From positions 1 to 59,124 of the forward strand of contig JABSQV010000011.1 of the NCBI GenBank assembly GCA_013215565.1: a DNA stretch of 59,124 nt, given 5' to 3'. The notes beneath the pieces were generated by a model. That model made no database searches. It saw nothing but the letters and a program-made list of their open reading frames with translations, and had not been told where the DNA came from. Made by a program: the position numbers and the translations under genes. Positions 1-9,440 of the stretch are shown in pieces (within the stretch, counting starts at the first letter, position 1; each line of letters begins with the position of its first letter). This DNA comes from Myxococcales bacterium. GTDB taxonomy: Bacteria > Myxococcota_A > UBA9160 > SZUA-336.

Positions 1-2766
1 GCGGCCGAGATCTCTCTCAACCACTATGCGAACCTGAGCCTGTTTCACGTGATCTGCACGCTTCAGTTCAGTCCGGATGCGGGCTACTGCGGCTTTGATC
101 AACTGAACACCCCCGAGACCTGGCACCTGGTCTCCGACGCGCTTGGGACGGGGGCGTTGACGACATTCATCAGTCCGAACTCGCTCACGATGCAGAGCGC
201 AAGCTTTCCGTTCACCGGGTTTTCGTTGTTCAGCTTTCAGAATGCGATCTTTGCCAATGCCCAGAACAGCAGCCCACTCAACCTCAGCCAAGAGTCCGCA
301 GAGACGCAGGCCCTGCTCGGCTGCGGGCCGCTGTTCCTTTCGCCCTGCGACAGCCCCGGTCTCGCGGAGATGACCACGGATTTCGCATTTATGTGTACCT
401 GGGCTTCTGAGGACTCTACCGGGGTGACGCTCCAAAACCCGGAGGCCTGTGACCCCGACAATTTCGTGGACGGCCTGCCGGTCACGGCGCCAGCCGAGAT
501 TAGAGTCATCGGCGGCATCGACTTCATGAATGCGCGCGCAGATGTCCTCATGCAGGACTTCACGCTCATCAAGTACATGGAAGCGGGTGGGTACATTGGC
601 ACGGCGCTCGGGGACTGCCCGGCGGACCGGAAGTTTGGCGGTCAGTGCTTCCTGCCCGGAATTAAACTTCCCGATCTAGCTAACCCCCAATCCCTAGCCC
701 CAACCGACTACGCCATCGAGGGGATGACCTTCCCGATCAATGAAGAGTGGGCGGCGCGCGGGGTTCTGCTCTTCAAGACCCAGCCGGAAGACCGGCTGGA
801 CAACGGGAGCGACGGAAGCGTTCCCGGGATCGAGAACTGCACGCCGTTCCCGGACGCGGTTAAATATTCTGGAGGAGCCACCCCCCGTAGGCTCATAGAT
901 CCCGGCTGCAGCGTGCTCGAAAGCTACTCGGCGAACCTGGAGCGACTGCTGATCGAACGCGACATCGCCGGGAGCGACCGCTACTTCGATCCCCCGGAGA
1001 GTTTCGCAGAACTCTCGGCCATGCTCGACGAAGACCCCGAAAACGACATCACGGGCGACCCGCATTCGGGCCCGGATGGCCTGCTGTCTATCAATCTCGA
1101 CATCACAGTCCCGCCGGCTGCGGGATCCTCGCTCTACACCCCGGATACCTTTCTCTTCATCCAGGACGCGGCTGACTTCGATCCCGGCAATCCCAACAGC
1201 GACTACAACCTAGATCGCGACTACATCAAAGACACGTACGCCGTGCTGGACGCAAGCAACGCCCGGGTCCATCCGCTCGACCCCAGCATCCCCATCCCCC
1301 CCCAAGCTGATGGAACTCCCGGGCGGGCGTGCCAGCCCACGGTGACACTGGCGTCGGGCGATCAATTCTTCCGCGGCTACTGCTTCCAGTATCTCGCTCC
1401 GAGCGGCATCCCGCGTCTGTCGCAAACCCCCTCGGCTGCCGCCAGCCCATCCCTGGACAACGGACCGCTCCTTGCTGCGCTCCCGATCAACCTGAACGTG
1501 TGTCCGCTCGCGTCCGGCTGCGACGACCAAACCGACAACATCGGGATCGATCCGCGCGTGCTCACGGGGGAACAACTCATGGCCCTGGACCTGGGCCAGG
1601 TGGTGGAACTGACCGCGGAGCAGAACCCGATCAAAAACGACCCCGTCTTGTCCGGCGCAATCACGATCGTGGACGGGATCCGTTGCGCGAATCAGCAAGT
1701 AGACGGAGTGACCCGTCGGGTCTGCGGCCAGGCCAGGATTGGTGGGGCGACCAACGTGTGGGGCCTCAAGAATCTGGATCTAAACAACGACTTCATCCTG
1801 GACCTGGACCAGGACGGGGACGGGGTGTTGGACTTCCTCGACAACAACACGCCGGGCCCGGTCAGCGATGACAACGTACTCTGCGGCAGCGGGCTCCCGG
1901 GAGACATCCTGCAGGATGTGAAGCAGTTCGACTTCATCTTCGAAAACACGGACCTCCAGAAACTGCAGGAGAGATTCCCGAACAACGGAATTATGAACGC
2001 CGCGGGCGAGGTCCAGTGGTTGCCGCCTCGCTCGCCCATCTTCTGCAGCTCGCTGGTCGGCCTGATGTCGGCGACGGGCCGAACCTATGCCTTCAAGGAG
2101 GCGGGAGGCAACGGCCTCGTCGGAAGGCGGAGCTTCCAGTGGCACGGCGGTAGTCAGCTCGGGATCTTCTACCAGAAGCGCAACGTTTTCGGCCTCGGGC
2201 TCGATTTCGCGGAGGACACTACCAAGTCCAGCTGGGGTCTCGAGTTCTCGTGGTCGAAGGACTCGATCGTCTCGAACGTCAAAGAGCCCATCGGCTACAA
2301 CCTTGCCGACGAGTACGTGCTGACGGTGTCCGTCGATCGCCCGACTTTCATCAACTTCCTGAATCCGAACCGGACCTTCTTCATCAACTTCCAGTTCTTC
2401 CTCAACTGGCTGTCCAGCTACGACAAGGAGGCGAACTTTGGTGCGCGTCCGTACCAGCTCGACGGACTGGTCACCCTGACCTTCTTTACCGGCTACTTCC
2501 AGGATCGTCTGAATCCACGGGTTACGATGATCTGGTTCCCGATGAGTGGGACCTACGGCATGCTGACCGGCGTCGGATACCGTTGGAACGAGAGGTTTTC
2601 GACCAGCCTGGGTCTGAACTACTTCTGGGGGCGCAAGAACCTGGCCAGGGGCAACTACTTCCAGTTCCTGCGCACGACCCCCTACGAGAAGAGCGAGGTG
2701 TTCCGGGGAACCGGGGCCGTCCAGAACCGTGACGTCGCGACCATGACCTTCCGCTACACCTGGTAG
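1..2766 (+). CDS. DUF1302-type outer-membrane protein, 5'-truncated
   Basis: The reading frame is open from base 1, so the true start lies upstream; 921 codons are visible. The last ~230 residues are rich in alternating aromatic strands and end in F-R-Y-T-W, a typical C-terminal beta-barrel signal; the composition and the phrases G-L-G-L-D-F and N-A-R-A resemble the DUF1302 family of large outer-membrane proteins. The preceding ~680 residues contain 18 cysteines while the barrel part has none, suggesting disulfide-bonded extracytoplasmic loops or domains. Around 1780-1840 an Asp/Asn-rich run (DLDQDGDGVLDF) looks like a thrombospondin type 3 or EF-hand calcium site. Function is unknown; DUF1302 proteins often sit with DUF1329 or lipid-transport genes, but the neighbours here are outside the window. 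A GTG at 49 is only an internal start candidate. Confidence 0.75.
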   Translation, partial: AAEISLNHYANLSLFHVICTLQFSPDAGYCGFDQLNTPETWHLVSDALGTGALTTFISPNSLTMQSASFPFTGFSLFSFQNAIFANAQNSSPLNLSQESAETQALLGCGPLFLSPCDSPGLAEMTTDFAFMCTWASEDSTGVTLQNPEACDPDNFVDGLPVTAPAEIRVIGGIDFMNARADVLMQDFTLIKYMEAGGYIGTALGDCPADRKFGGQCFLPGIKLPDLANPQSLAPTDYAIEGMTFPINEEWAARGVLLFKTQPEDRLDNGSDGSVPGIENCTPFPDAVKYSGGATPRRLIDPGCSVLESYSANLERLLIERDIAGSDRYFDPPESFAELSAMLDEDPENDITGDPHSGPDGLLSINLDITVPPAAGSSLYTPDTFLFIQDAADFDPGNPNSDYNLDRDYIKDTYAVLDASNARVHPLDPSIPIPPQADGTPGRACQPTVTLASGDQFFRGYCFQYLAPSGIPRLSQTPSAAASPSLDNGPLLAALPINLNVCPLASGCDDQTDNIGIDPRVLTGEQLMALDLGQVVELTAEQNPIKNDPVLSGAITIVDGIRCANQQVDGVTRRVCGQARIGGATNVWGLKNLDLNNDFILDLDQDGDGVLDFLDNNTPGPVSDDNVLCGSGLPGDILQDVKQFDFIFENTDLQKLQERFPNNGIMNAAGEVQWLPPRSPIFCSSLVGLMSATGRTYAFKEAGGNGLVGRRSFQWHGGSQLGIFYQKRNVFGLGLDFAEDTTKSSWGLEFSWSKDSIVSNVKEPIGYNLADEYVLTVSVDRPTFINFLNPNRTFFINFQFFLNWLSSYDKEANFGARPYQLDGLVTLTFFTGYFQDRLNPRVTMIWFPMSGTYGMLTGVGYRWNERFSTSLGLNYFWGRKNLARGNYFQFLRTTPYEKSEVFRGTGAVQNRDVATMTFRYTW

Positions 2767-2832
2767 ATCCGGTCCGGCGCTCTCGGGCCCCCGGTTCGCG
2801 TGGCCGCCCGGCCGCGGGGACCGGGTGGCTAC

Positions 2833-2852
2833 CGGGGCTTTGCGAGGCCCCG
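2833..2852. terminator. Hairpin between the DUF1302 gene and the diguanylate cyclase
   Basis: CGGGGC (2833-2838) pairs with GCCCCG (2847-2852) and is extended by U-G/U-A pairs into a small loop. It lies 67 bases after the DUF1302 stop. No T-run follows, so it is only a terminator-like structure. Confidence 0.35.
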
Positions 2853-2955
2853 ACTCGCCGGCCGGCGGTCCGAGCTAAGGCGATCCGTGCCTGCGGCCGA
2901 TGGGCGGGGGCGGGGGGGCTGTCGGGAGGCTTCCCGAAGCGGAGAGAGGTCAAGA

Positions 2956-4347
2956 TTGGACGCGCAGCGGATCCTCGTCGCGAGCGGCGATGCGGGGGCC
3001 CGGGAGCGGGCGCGGCAGCATCTGGTCCGAAGCGGGTTCTCGGTCTGTGTGGTCGAGTCCGGGCCCGAGTTGCGCGACCTCGCGGACCGGGAGCCCGGAT
3101 TTGATCTGATCCTGCTCGACCTCGAGAGCCTCGCCCTCAGCCCTGCGGATCTCGAGGCCGGGCCCGCCTTCCGTGCTGCGGCGCTCGTGCTCGCGCTCGG
3201 TCCCGACGCGGGACCTCCCGCGGCCCCGGCTTTCGGAGCTGCCGAGTGGCTGCGTGAAGCGCTCGCGTCCCCGGAGCTTCCGCGGCTGCTGGCGCCGATC
3301 CTGGAGCGGCGTGAGCTTCGCGCAGAGAATGCCTCGCTTCGCGCCGTCACGCGCGCGTTCGAGCAGACCCGCGTCTTGTCGACCTGTGTGGACGCTTCCG
3401 ACGTCCTGCCGCTCGGACTCGAGATGCTGCTGGGGCTGCTGGAGGGTGGGGGGGCCGTGGGACGGCTGCAGCTCGTGGGTCCCGAGGCCGGGGACGAACT
3501 CTGCCTGCGTGGCTTCGCGCCGGAACTGGCCGAGACGATCCGGCGGGAGGCCGAGTGGGGCAAGCTCTTTTCTCTGGAGCCCGGGGAGCCCGGGGAGCCG
3601 GGGGCGGAGCGTCGCGGGGCCGCGCTGCAGCGAGAGTGGCTCCGGCTGGGGATGGACGCGCCCGAGGTTCTGGAGTTCTGGCTGTGCGAGCCGTCCGGGA
3701 CCGCGGGTGCAGTCTGGATCCTCCGGGAGGGACAGCCCTTTTCTGTGGCCGAGCGCCGGGCCGCCCGGGTGGTTGCCACGCAGATGAATCTGGCGCTCGC
3801 GACCACGGCCCGGTTTGCCGAGATCCGCGAGCGAGCCTTTCGGGACGACGTCACCTCGCTCCACAACGTTCGCTACCTGTTCTGGGCGCTCCGGCGCGAG
3901 GTCGAACGTGCCCGGCGTTCGAAGCTTGATCTATCGGTCCTGTTTCTGGATCTCGACTGGTTCAAGCGGGTCAACGATAGCCACGGGCACCTGGTGGGCT
4001 CGGCGGTTCTCCGGGAGTTCGGAGATCTCCTGAAGCAGTGGGTTCGGAGCATCGACACCGTCGGCCGCTACGGCGGGGACGAGTTCGCGATGATCCTCGT
4101 CGACACCCCGCTCGAGGCGGCGCGCGGCGTGGCCGAGCGGATCCGACGCCAGGTCGAGGCGAGTCGCTTCGGGGGCGGGAGCGGGCTTTCCTGCCGTGTC
4201 ACGGTCAGCATCGGGGCCGCGTCCTTTCCCGGTCACGGGACCGAGGCCGAAGCCCTGGTCGATCGCGCCGACCGGGCCATGTACCGGGCCAAGGAGCTGG
4301 GGCGAAACCGGGTCTGCTGTGCGGAGGCGTCGGAGCCGCCGGCCTGA
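2956..4347 (+). CDS. Diguanylate cyclase with pseudo-receiver N-terminus
   Basis: Predicted to make c-di-GMP from two GTP. The C-terminal ~170 residues form a GGDEF domain: D-L-D-W-F-K-R-V-N-D, then the intact R-Y-G-G-D-E-F signature, with an R-S-I-D inhibitory I-site five residues before it, so it should be active and product-inhibited. The first ~120 residues resemble a response-regulator receiver (ILVASGDAG, LILLDLES) but the acidic pair is changed to S-G-D, so phosphorylation is doubtful. A GAF-like middle region (~residues 130-290) links them. I chose the TTG at 2956 because GGAGAGAGG at 2941-2949 is correctly spaced; the frame remains open further upstream to 2800 but that part is low-complexity Arg/Gly. 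A Glu-Pro-Gly triplet is repeated three times in the linker (3579-3605). Length 463 aa. Confidence 0.85.
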   Translation: MDAQRILVASGDAGARERARQHLVRSGFSVCVVESGPELRDLADREPGFDLILLDLESLALSPADLEAGPAFRAAALVLALGPDAGPPAAPAFGAAEWLREALASPELPRLLAPILERRELRAENASLRAVTRAFEQTRVLSTCVDASDVLPLGLEMLLGLLEGGGAVGRLQLVGPEAGDELCLRGFAPELAETIRREAEWGKLFSLEPGEPGEPGAERRGAALQREWLRLGMDAPEVLEFWLCEPSGTAGAVWILREGQPFSVAERRAARVVATQMNLALATTARFAEIRERAFRDDVTSLHNVRYLFWALRREVERARRSKLDLSVLFLDLDWFKRVNDSHGHLVGSAVLREFGDLLKQWVRSIDTVGRYGGDEFAMILVDTPLEAARGVAERIRRQVEASRFGGGSGLSCRVTVSIGAASFPGHGTEAEALVDRADRAMYRAKELGRNRVCCAEASEPPA

Positions 4348-4350
4348 TCC

Positions 4351-4370
4351 CGGCCCCGCCTCCGGGGCCG
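4351..4370 (+). terminator. GC-rich hairpin after the diguanylate cyclase
   Basis: CGGCCCCG (4351-4358) and CGGGGCCG (4363-4370) form a perfect 8-bp stem around a CCTC loop, three bases after the stop codon. It is followed by a C-run, not a T-run, so termination efficiency is uncertain. Confidence 0.5.
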
Positions 4371-4478
4371 GCCCCCCCCGCTGCCGGAGTGGGGGATCCA
4401 GTTGTCGCTCGTGGCAGGGCGCGGTCGTGTCCCCTGGCTCCCGAAGCTCGCAGCAATCCCGCGCGGGGCGGCGCACCT

Positions 4479-4507
4479 TTGACCGGCGCCTGAGGGGTTG
4501 GTAGCCT
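4479..4507 (+). promoter_or_regulatory. Sigma70-type promoter for aspS
   Basis: TTGACC at 4479-4484, a 17-nt spacer and TAGCCT at 4502-4507. The -35 is 5/6 and the -10 keeps the key T1, A2 and T6. It would start transcription near 4514, about 66 nt before aspS. Confidence 0.5.
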
Positions 4508-4579
4508 CGCCTGCGCTTCCTCCGTCGTTCCGGGGAGTTATCGGATCCGGGCTTCGATTTCTGGGGGGACGCGCGCGAC

Positions 4580-6382
4580 ATGGATCGGATCGACCCACTC
4601 GGCGATCTCCGCCGCGGTGAATACTGCGGGAAGCTGCGGGCCTCGGACGTGGGCCGGGAGCTGGTCCTGTGCGGCTGGGTGCAGCGCCGCCGCGATCACG
4701 GGGGTGTGATCTTCGTCGACCTGCGTGACCGCACCGGCATTGCGCAGGTGGTCTTCAAGCCCGATACCGCGCCCGCCGCACACGCACGCGCCGAGTCGCT
4801 CCGTTCCGAGTTCGTGCTGGCGGTGCGAGGTCGCGTCGAAGCGCGGGCACCCGATGCCGCCAACCCGAACCTGCCGACCGGCGAGGTCGAACTGCTCGCA
4901 GACGAAGTTCGGATTCTCAACACCGCGTCGACGCCGCCCTTCCCGATCGAGGACGATATAGAGATCGACGAGGAGGTCCGGCTTCGCCACCGCGTACACG
5001 ACCTTCGCCGCCCCTGCATGCAGCGGAGTCTCGAACTGCGGCACCGACTGCTTCAGTCGGTGCGCCGCACGTGTACGGAGCTGGGCCTGCTCGAGATCGA
5101 GACACCCAACCTGACGCGGGCGACGCCCGAGGGGGCACGCGATCTGCTCGTTCCGAGCCGGCTTCAGCCCGGCAGCTTCTACGCGCTCCCGCAGTCGCCG
5201 CAGCTGATCAAGCAGATGCTGATGGCGGCAGGCTTCGACGCGTACTTCCAGATCGTTCGCTGCTTTCGCGATGAGGACGGGCGCTCCGATCGCCAACTCG
5301 AGTTTACCCAGATCGACCTCGAACTCTCGTTCGTCGGCGTGGACGAGATCCTGGAACTGCTCGAAGAGATCACGGTTCGGGGATTTCGAGAAACGCTCGG
5401 GGTCGAGCTCGAGCGCCCCTTTCCGCGCCTTTCCTTTGCCGAGGCGATGGCGCGCTTCGGCTCCGACCGGCCCGACACGCGGATCCAACTCGAGATCGTC
5501 GATCTTTCCGACGTGCTCGCCGGGAGCGGGTTCAAGGTGTTCTCGGGTGCCATTGCGAGTGGTGGGGTCGTGCGGGCGCTCCCGGTCCACGACGCCGATT
5601 CGCTCACGCGCGGGGATCTCGATCGCTTCGAGAGCGAGGCGAAGAACTGGGGTGCTCGGGGTCTGGCCTGGGTTCGGGTGGCGGCCGACGGAAGCTGGCA
5701 GTCGCCGATCGCGAAGTTTCTGTCCGACGCGGAGCGCGAGAAGATCGCCGAACGCAGTTCGCTGCGGCCCGGGAGCCTGGTCTTCTTCGGGGCGGACCGC
5801 GAGCCCGTGGTCTGCAAGGTGCTCGGGCGGCTGCGCGAGGCACTCGGCGCGCGGCTCGAGCGTTTCGACGGCCGGGCCTGGGACCCTCTCTTCGTCGTGG
5901 ACTTTCCGCTCTTCAAGGAAGACGAGCAGGGCCAGCTGAGCTACATGCACATGCCCTTCGTGGCCCCGCTCGAAGAAGACATCGAACTCATTTCGAGCGA
6001 GCCCCTGCGCGTTCGAGCCACGCACTACGATCTGGTTCTGAACGGTGTGGAGTTGGGTTCCGGCAGCCTGCGCAATCATCGCTCCAGCGTCCAGCTCGAA
6101 ATACTCGAGGCGCTCGGCTACTCGGAAGCAAAGGCGCGAGACCGCTTCGGCTTCCTGCTCGACGCCCTCGACGCCGGTGCGCCCCCTCACGGCGGCTTCG
6201 CCTTCGGCTTCGACCGCATGAGTCTGCTGATCGCAGGCGGGGACAGTCTGCGCGAGGTAATCGCCTTTCCGAAGACTCAGCGGATGCAGGACCTGATCAT
6301 GGATGCGCCGAGCCGCATCGATCCCGAGCAGCTCCAGGAACTCGGGCTCCGGGTGCGTCTGCCGCGCGGTGAGCCGAAGTGA
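4580..6382 (+). CDS. aspS: Aspartyl-tRNA synthetase
   Basis: Class II synthetase that charges tRNA-Asp (and possibly tRNA-Asn). It has an N-terminal OB-fold anticodon-binding domain (residues ~20-110, CGWVQRRRDHGG), motif 2 around FRDEDGRSDRQLEFTQID, the bacterial GAD insertion (~290-410) and motif 3 FGFDRMSLL near residue 555. Length 600 aa is normal for bacterial AspRS. Unusually, the H-H-P-F loop of the active site reads M-H-M-P-F: the first His is kept, the second is Met. Whether it is discriminating or non-discriminating cannot be told because AsnRS and GatCAB are not in the window. ATG at 4580 was chosen by family N-terminus; the ribosome-binding site is weak (GGGGGGAC 10 nt upstream). 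Confidence 0.97.
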   Translation: MDRIDPLGDLRRGEYCGKLRASDVGRELVLCGWVQRRRDHGGVIFVDLRDRTGIAQVVFKPDTAPAAHARAESLRSEFVLAVRGRVEARAPDAANPNLPTGEVELLADEVRILNTASTPPFPIEDDIEIDEEVRLRHRVHDLRRPCMQRSLELRHRLLQSVRRTCTELGLLEIETPNLTRATPEGARDLLVPSRLQPGSFYALPQSPQLIKQMLMAAGFDAYFQIVRCFRDEDGRSDRQLEFTQIDLELSFVGVDEILELLEEITVRGFRETLGVELERPFPRLSFAEAMARFGSDRPDTRIQLEIVDLSDVLAGSGFKVFSGAIASGGVVRALPVHDADSLTRGDLDRFESEAKNWGARGLAWVRVAADGSWQSPIAKFLSDAEREKIAERSSLRPGSLVFFGADREPVVCKVLGRLREALGARLERFDGRAWDPLFVVDFPLFKEDEQGQLSYMHMPFVAPLEEDIELISSEPLRVRATHYDLVLNGVELGSGSLRNHRSSVQLEILEALGYSEAKARDRFGFLLDALDAGAPPHGGFAFGFDRMSLLIAGGDSLREVIAFPKTQRMQDLIMDAPSRIDPEQLQELGLRVRLPRGEPK

Positions 6383-6684
6383 TGCGAACGGCGTTTGCGC
6401 TGAGTGTGCTCTGCTGCTTCGCGTTCGCGCTGCCGGGCCACACACAGAACCTCGAGTACGTCGTCGAGGCCGGGGAATCGCTGGCGTCGATTTCGGCACA
6501 GTCCGACGTCTACGACGACCCGCTGCTCTGGCCGCTGATCTACAAGTTCAACCGGGACCAGATCAAGGACCCGGCGATGATCTACCCGGGTCAGCGACTG
6601 CAGATTCCAGTCCAGGTCGATGCGTCCATGCGCGCCCGGACGCGCGCGCAGGCGCGGGCGGTGCCGGCGGCTCGGGAGCACTAG
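6382..6684 (+). CDS. Exported LysM-domain protein
   Basis: A 100-aa protein with a hydrophobic signal peptide (residues ~1-20, ending near ALPGHTQ) and a single LysM module (YVVEAGESLASIS ... DPAMIYPGQRLQIP), which binds N-acetylglucosamine in peptidoglycan. The Arg/Ala-rich tail after residue 80 is probably disordered. The ATG shares its A with the aspS stop (TGATG), so it is translationally coupled to aspS; an in-frame GTG lies one codon earlier. Periplasmic peptidoglycan binding is inferred; the exact role is unknown. Confidence 0.8.
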   Translation: MRTAFALSVLCCFAFALPGHTQNLEYVVEAGESLASISAQSDVYDDPLLWPLIYKFNRDQIKDPAMIYPGQRLQIPVQVDASMRARTRAQARAVPAAREH

Positions 6685-6687
6685 CAG

Positions 6688-7797
<1,110 letters not shown>

Positions 7798-7819
7798 AGA
7801 GCATCGAGACCGGAACCTG

Positions 7820-7999
7820 ATGAAGCTGAACTACAGTTCCAAAGAGATCCTGGGCGAAGCCGAATACGCGAGACCTCACCAACTGAGAAAGTGGCGCCTT
7901 CACGCAGGGTTCGACGCGCTCGGTCGAGACCTCTCTCCCCGCAGCGTCGGACGCCGTGCCGCGATCGATGCATGGACCGAGGCGCTCGACAAAGCCTAG
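7820..7999 (+). CDS. Small orphan ORF, 59 aa, possible gene remnant
   Basis: ATG at 7820 to TAG at 7999 encodes 59 residues (begins MKLNYSSKEILGEAEYARPH). The phrase LRKWRLHAGFDALGRD-L-SPRS and A-I-D-A-W-T looks like a conserved N-terminal segment of a larger soluble protein rather than random translation: codon choice is not the extreme GC3 of frame shadows and a tryptophan, tyrosines and histidines are present. It ends only 20 bp before the convergent glyS stop, so any longer gene has been cut short. I do not recognise the family with certainty; it may be a remnant or a genuine small protein. No strong ribosome-binding site is seen. Confidence 0.4.
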   Translation: MKLNYSSKEILGEAEYARPHQLRKWRLHAGFDALGRDLSPRSVGRRAAIDAWTEALDKA

Positions 8000-8018
8000 G
8001 CCCAGCGCGCGCCCCTCG

Positions 8019-9314
8019 TCAGTAGCCCAGCAGCCGCTCGCTCAGGTAGCCCGCAAGCTGATCGGTCGAGATGCGTTCCTGCGCCGTCGTGTCGCGATCC
8101 CGTACGGTCACCTTCTGATCTTCCTCCGACTCGAAGTCGTAGGTGATGCAATAGGGCGTACCGATCTCGTCCTGGCGGCGATAGCGGCGCCCGATGCTGC
8201 CGGCGGTGTCGAGGTCCACGTTGAAGCGCCGGCTCAGATCCCGCGCAATCCGCCCGGCCGGCTCCGCGAGTTTCTTGGACAAGGGGAGCACGGCGCTCTT
8301 GATCGGTGCGATCGCGGGTGCGAGCCGCATGACCGTCCGCTTCTCGCCCGCGATTTCATCTTCGACCAGCGCGTTGCACAGCAGCGCGAGCATGGTGCGA
8401 TCCACGCCGACCGAGGTCTCGACGACGTGCGGAACGAAGCGCTCCTTGGTGTCGGGATCCGTATAAGCCATGTCCTTGCCCGAGTGCGCGGTGTGGGCCG
8501 AGAGGTCGTGGTCGCCGCGATAGTGGATGCCCTCAAATTCGTTCCAGCCGAACGGGAACTCGAACTCGATGTCGTGGGCGACTCGGGCGTAGTGGGCCCG
8601 CTCCTCGGGGCCGTGTTCGTGCCAGCGGAGCTTCTCTCTGTCGAGTCCCATGTCGACCTGCCACTGGAAGCGGACTTCTCGGAAGTGCTCGTACCAGTCC
8701 ATGGCCTCGGATTCGAGGCAGAAGAACTCGAGTTCCATCTGTTCGAACTCGCGCGAGCGGAAGATGAAGTTCCGGGGATTGATCTCGTTCCGAAACGCCT
8801 TGCCGATCTGGGCGATCCCGAAAGGCGGCCGCTTTCTCGCAGACTGCATGACGCGCCGGAAGTCGAGAAAGATCGACTGGCAGGTCTCGCCGCGAAGGTA
8901 GGCCAGCGACGAGGAGTCCTCGGTCGCCCCGATCGAGGTGCGCATCATCAGGTTGAACTGGCGGGGCTCGGTCAGGTCGTGCTGGTGGTCTTTCGCTGCG
9001 GTACAGCGGTCTGCGGTGTCGATCTGGTCCGCCCGGAAGCGCTTCTTGCAGAGCCGGCAGTCCACCATCGGATCGTGGAAGCTGTCGACGTGACCCGACG
9101 CGACCCAGGTCTCGGGATTTGCGATGATCGAGGTATCGAGGCCGACCACGTCGTCTCGCTCGCGCACCATCCGCTGCCACCAGGCGGCCTTCACGTTGTT
9201 GCGCATCTCGACCCCGAGCGGGCCGTAGTCCCAGAAGCCGTTGATCCCGCCGTAGATCTCGCTTGAAGGATAGACGAATCCGCGGTTCGCGCAGAGCGCA
9301 GTCAACCTTTCCAT
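8019..9314 (-). CDS. glyS: Glycyl-tRNA synthetase (alpha2 type)
   Basis: Charges tRNA-Gly; this is the single-chain homodimeric class II enzyme, not the bacterial alpha2beta2 glyQ/glyS form. The N-terminus has the family signature (ALCANRGFVYPSSEIYGG, GFWDYGPLGVEM), followed by C-R-L-C zinc-like residues, motif 2 (FRNEINPRNFIFRSREFEQ) and motif 3 (TSVGVDRTMLA), with an anticodon-binding C-terminal domain. I place the start at ATG 9314 (431 aa): a promoter with its -10 at 9349-9354 lies downstream of the alternative start at 9377, which therefore cannot be used from that promoter. It follows the M19 dipeptidase gene on the same strand. Confidence 0.94.
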   Translation of the reverse strand: MERLTALCANRGFVYPSSEIYGGINGFWDYGPLGVEMRNNVKAAWWQRMVRERDDVVGLDTSIIANPETWVASGHVDSFHDPMVDCRLCKKRFRADQIDTADRCTAAKDHQHDLTEPRQFNLMMRTSIGATEDSSSLAYLRGETCQSIFLDFRRVMQSARKRPPFGIAQIGKAFRNEINPRNFIFRSREFEQMELEFFCLESEAMDWYEHFREVRFQWQVDMGLDREKLRWHEHGPEERAHYARVAHDIEFEFPFGWNEFEGIHYRGDHDLSAHTAHSGKDMAYTDPDTKERFVPHVVETSVGVDRTMLALLCNALVEDEIAGEKRTVMRLAPAIAPIKSAVLPLSKKLAEPAGRIARDLSRRFNVDLDTAGSIGRRYRRQDEIGTPYCITYDFESEEDQKVTVRDRDTTAQERISTDQLAGYLSERLLGY

Positions 9315-9348
9315 CGCGTCCAAGTTCGGCCCCTCCGGAACGCGGCGG

Positions 9349-9377
9349 AGTATCGAGTTCGCCCTGGGGGGTGTCAA
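9349..9377 (-). promoter_or_regulatory. Sigma70-type promoter for glyS
   Basis: On the minus strand, TTGACA (9377-9372), 17-nt spacer, GATACT (9354-9349). Perfect -35 and a 4/6 -10. Predicted start near 9342 gives a leader of about 28 nt to the glyS ATG. Confidence 0.6.
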
Positions 9378-9440
9378 CCGAAGCGCGGCCGTTACTCGCG
9401 TCGGCGCAGCGAGCCCATCGCGGTCATGATCGGAGCCGGG

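Noticed and set aside
4538-6499. 653-codon minus-strand frame opposite aspS
   Set aside because: Frame shadow of aspS; composition is Arg/Glu-rich and without recognisable domains.
9315-9377. Longer glyS start at 9377
   Set aside because: It would begin upstream of the predicted promoter and adds an Arg/Pro-rich segment absent from the family.
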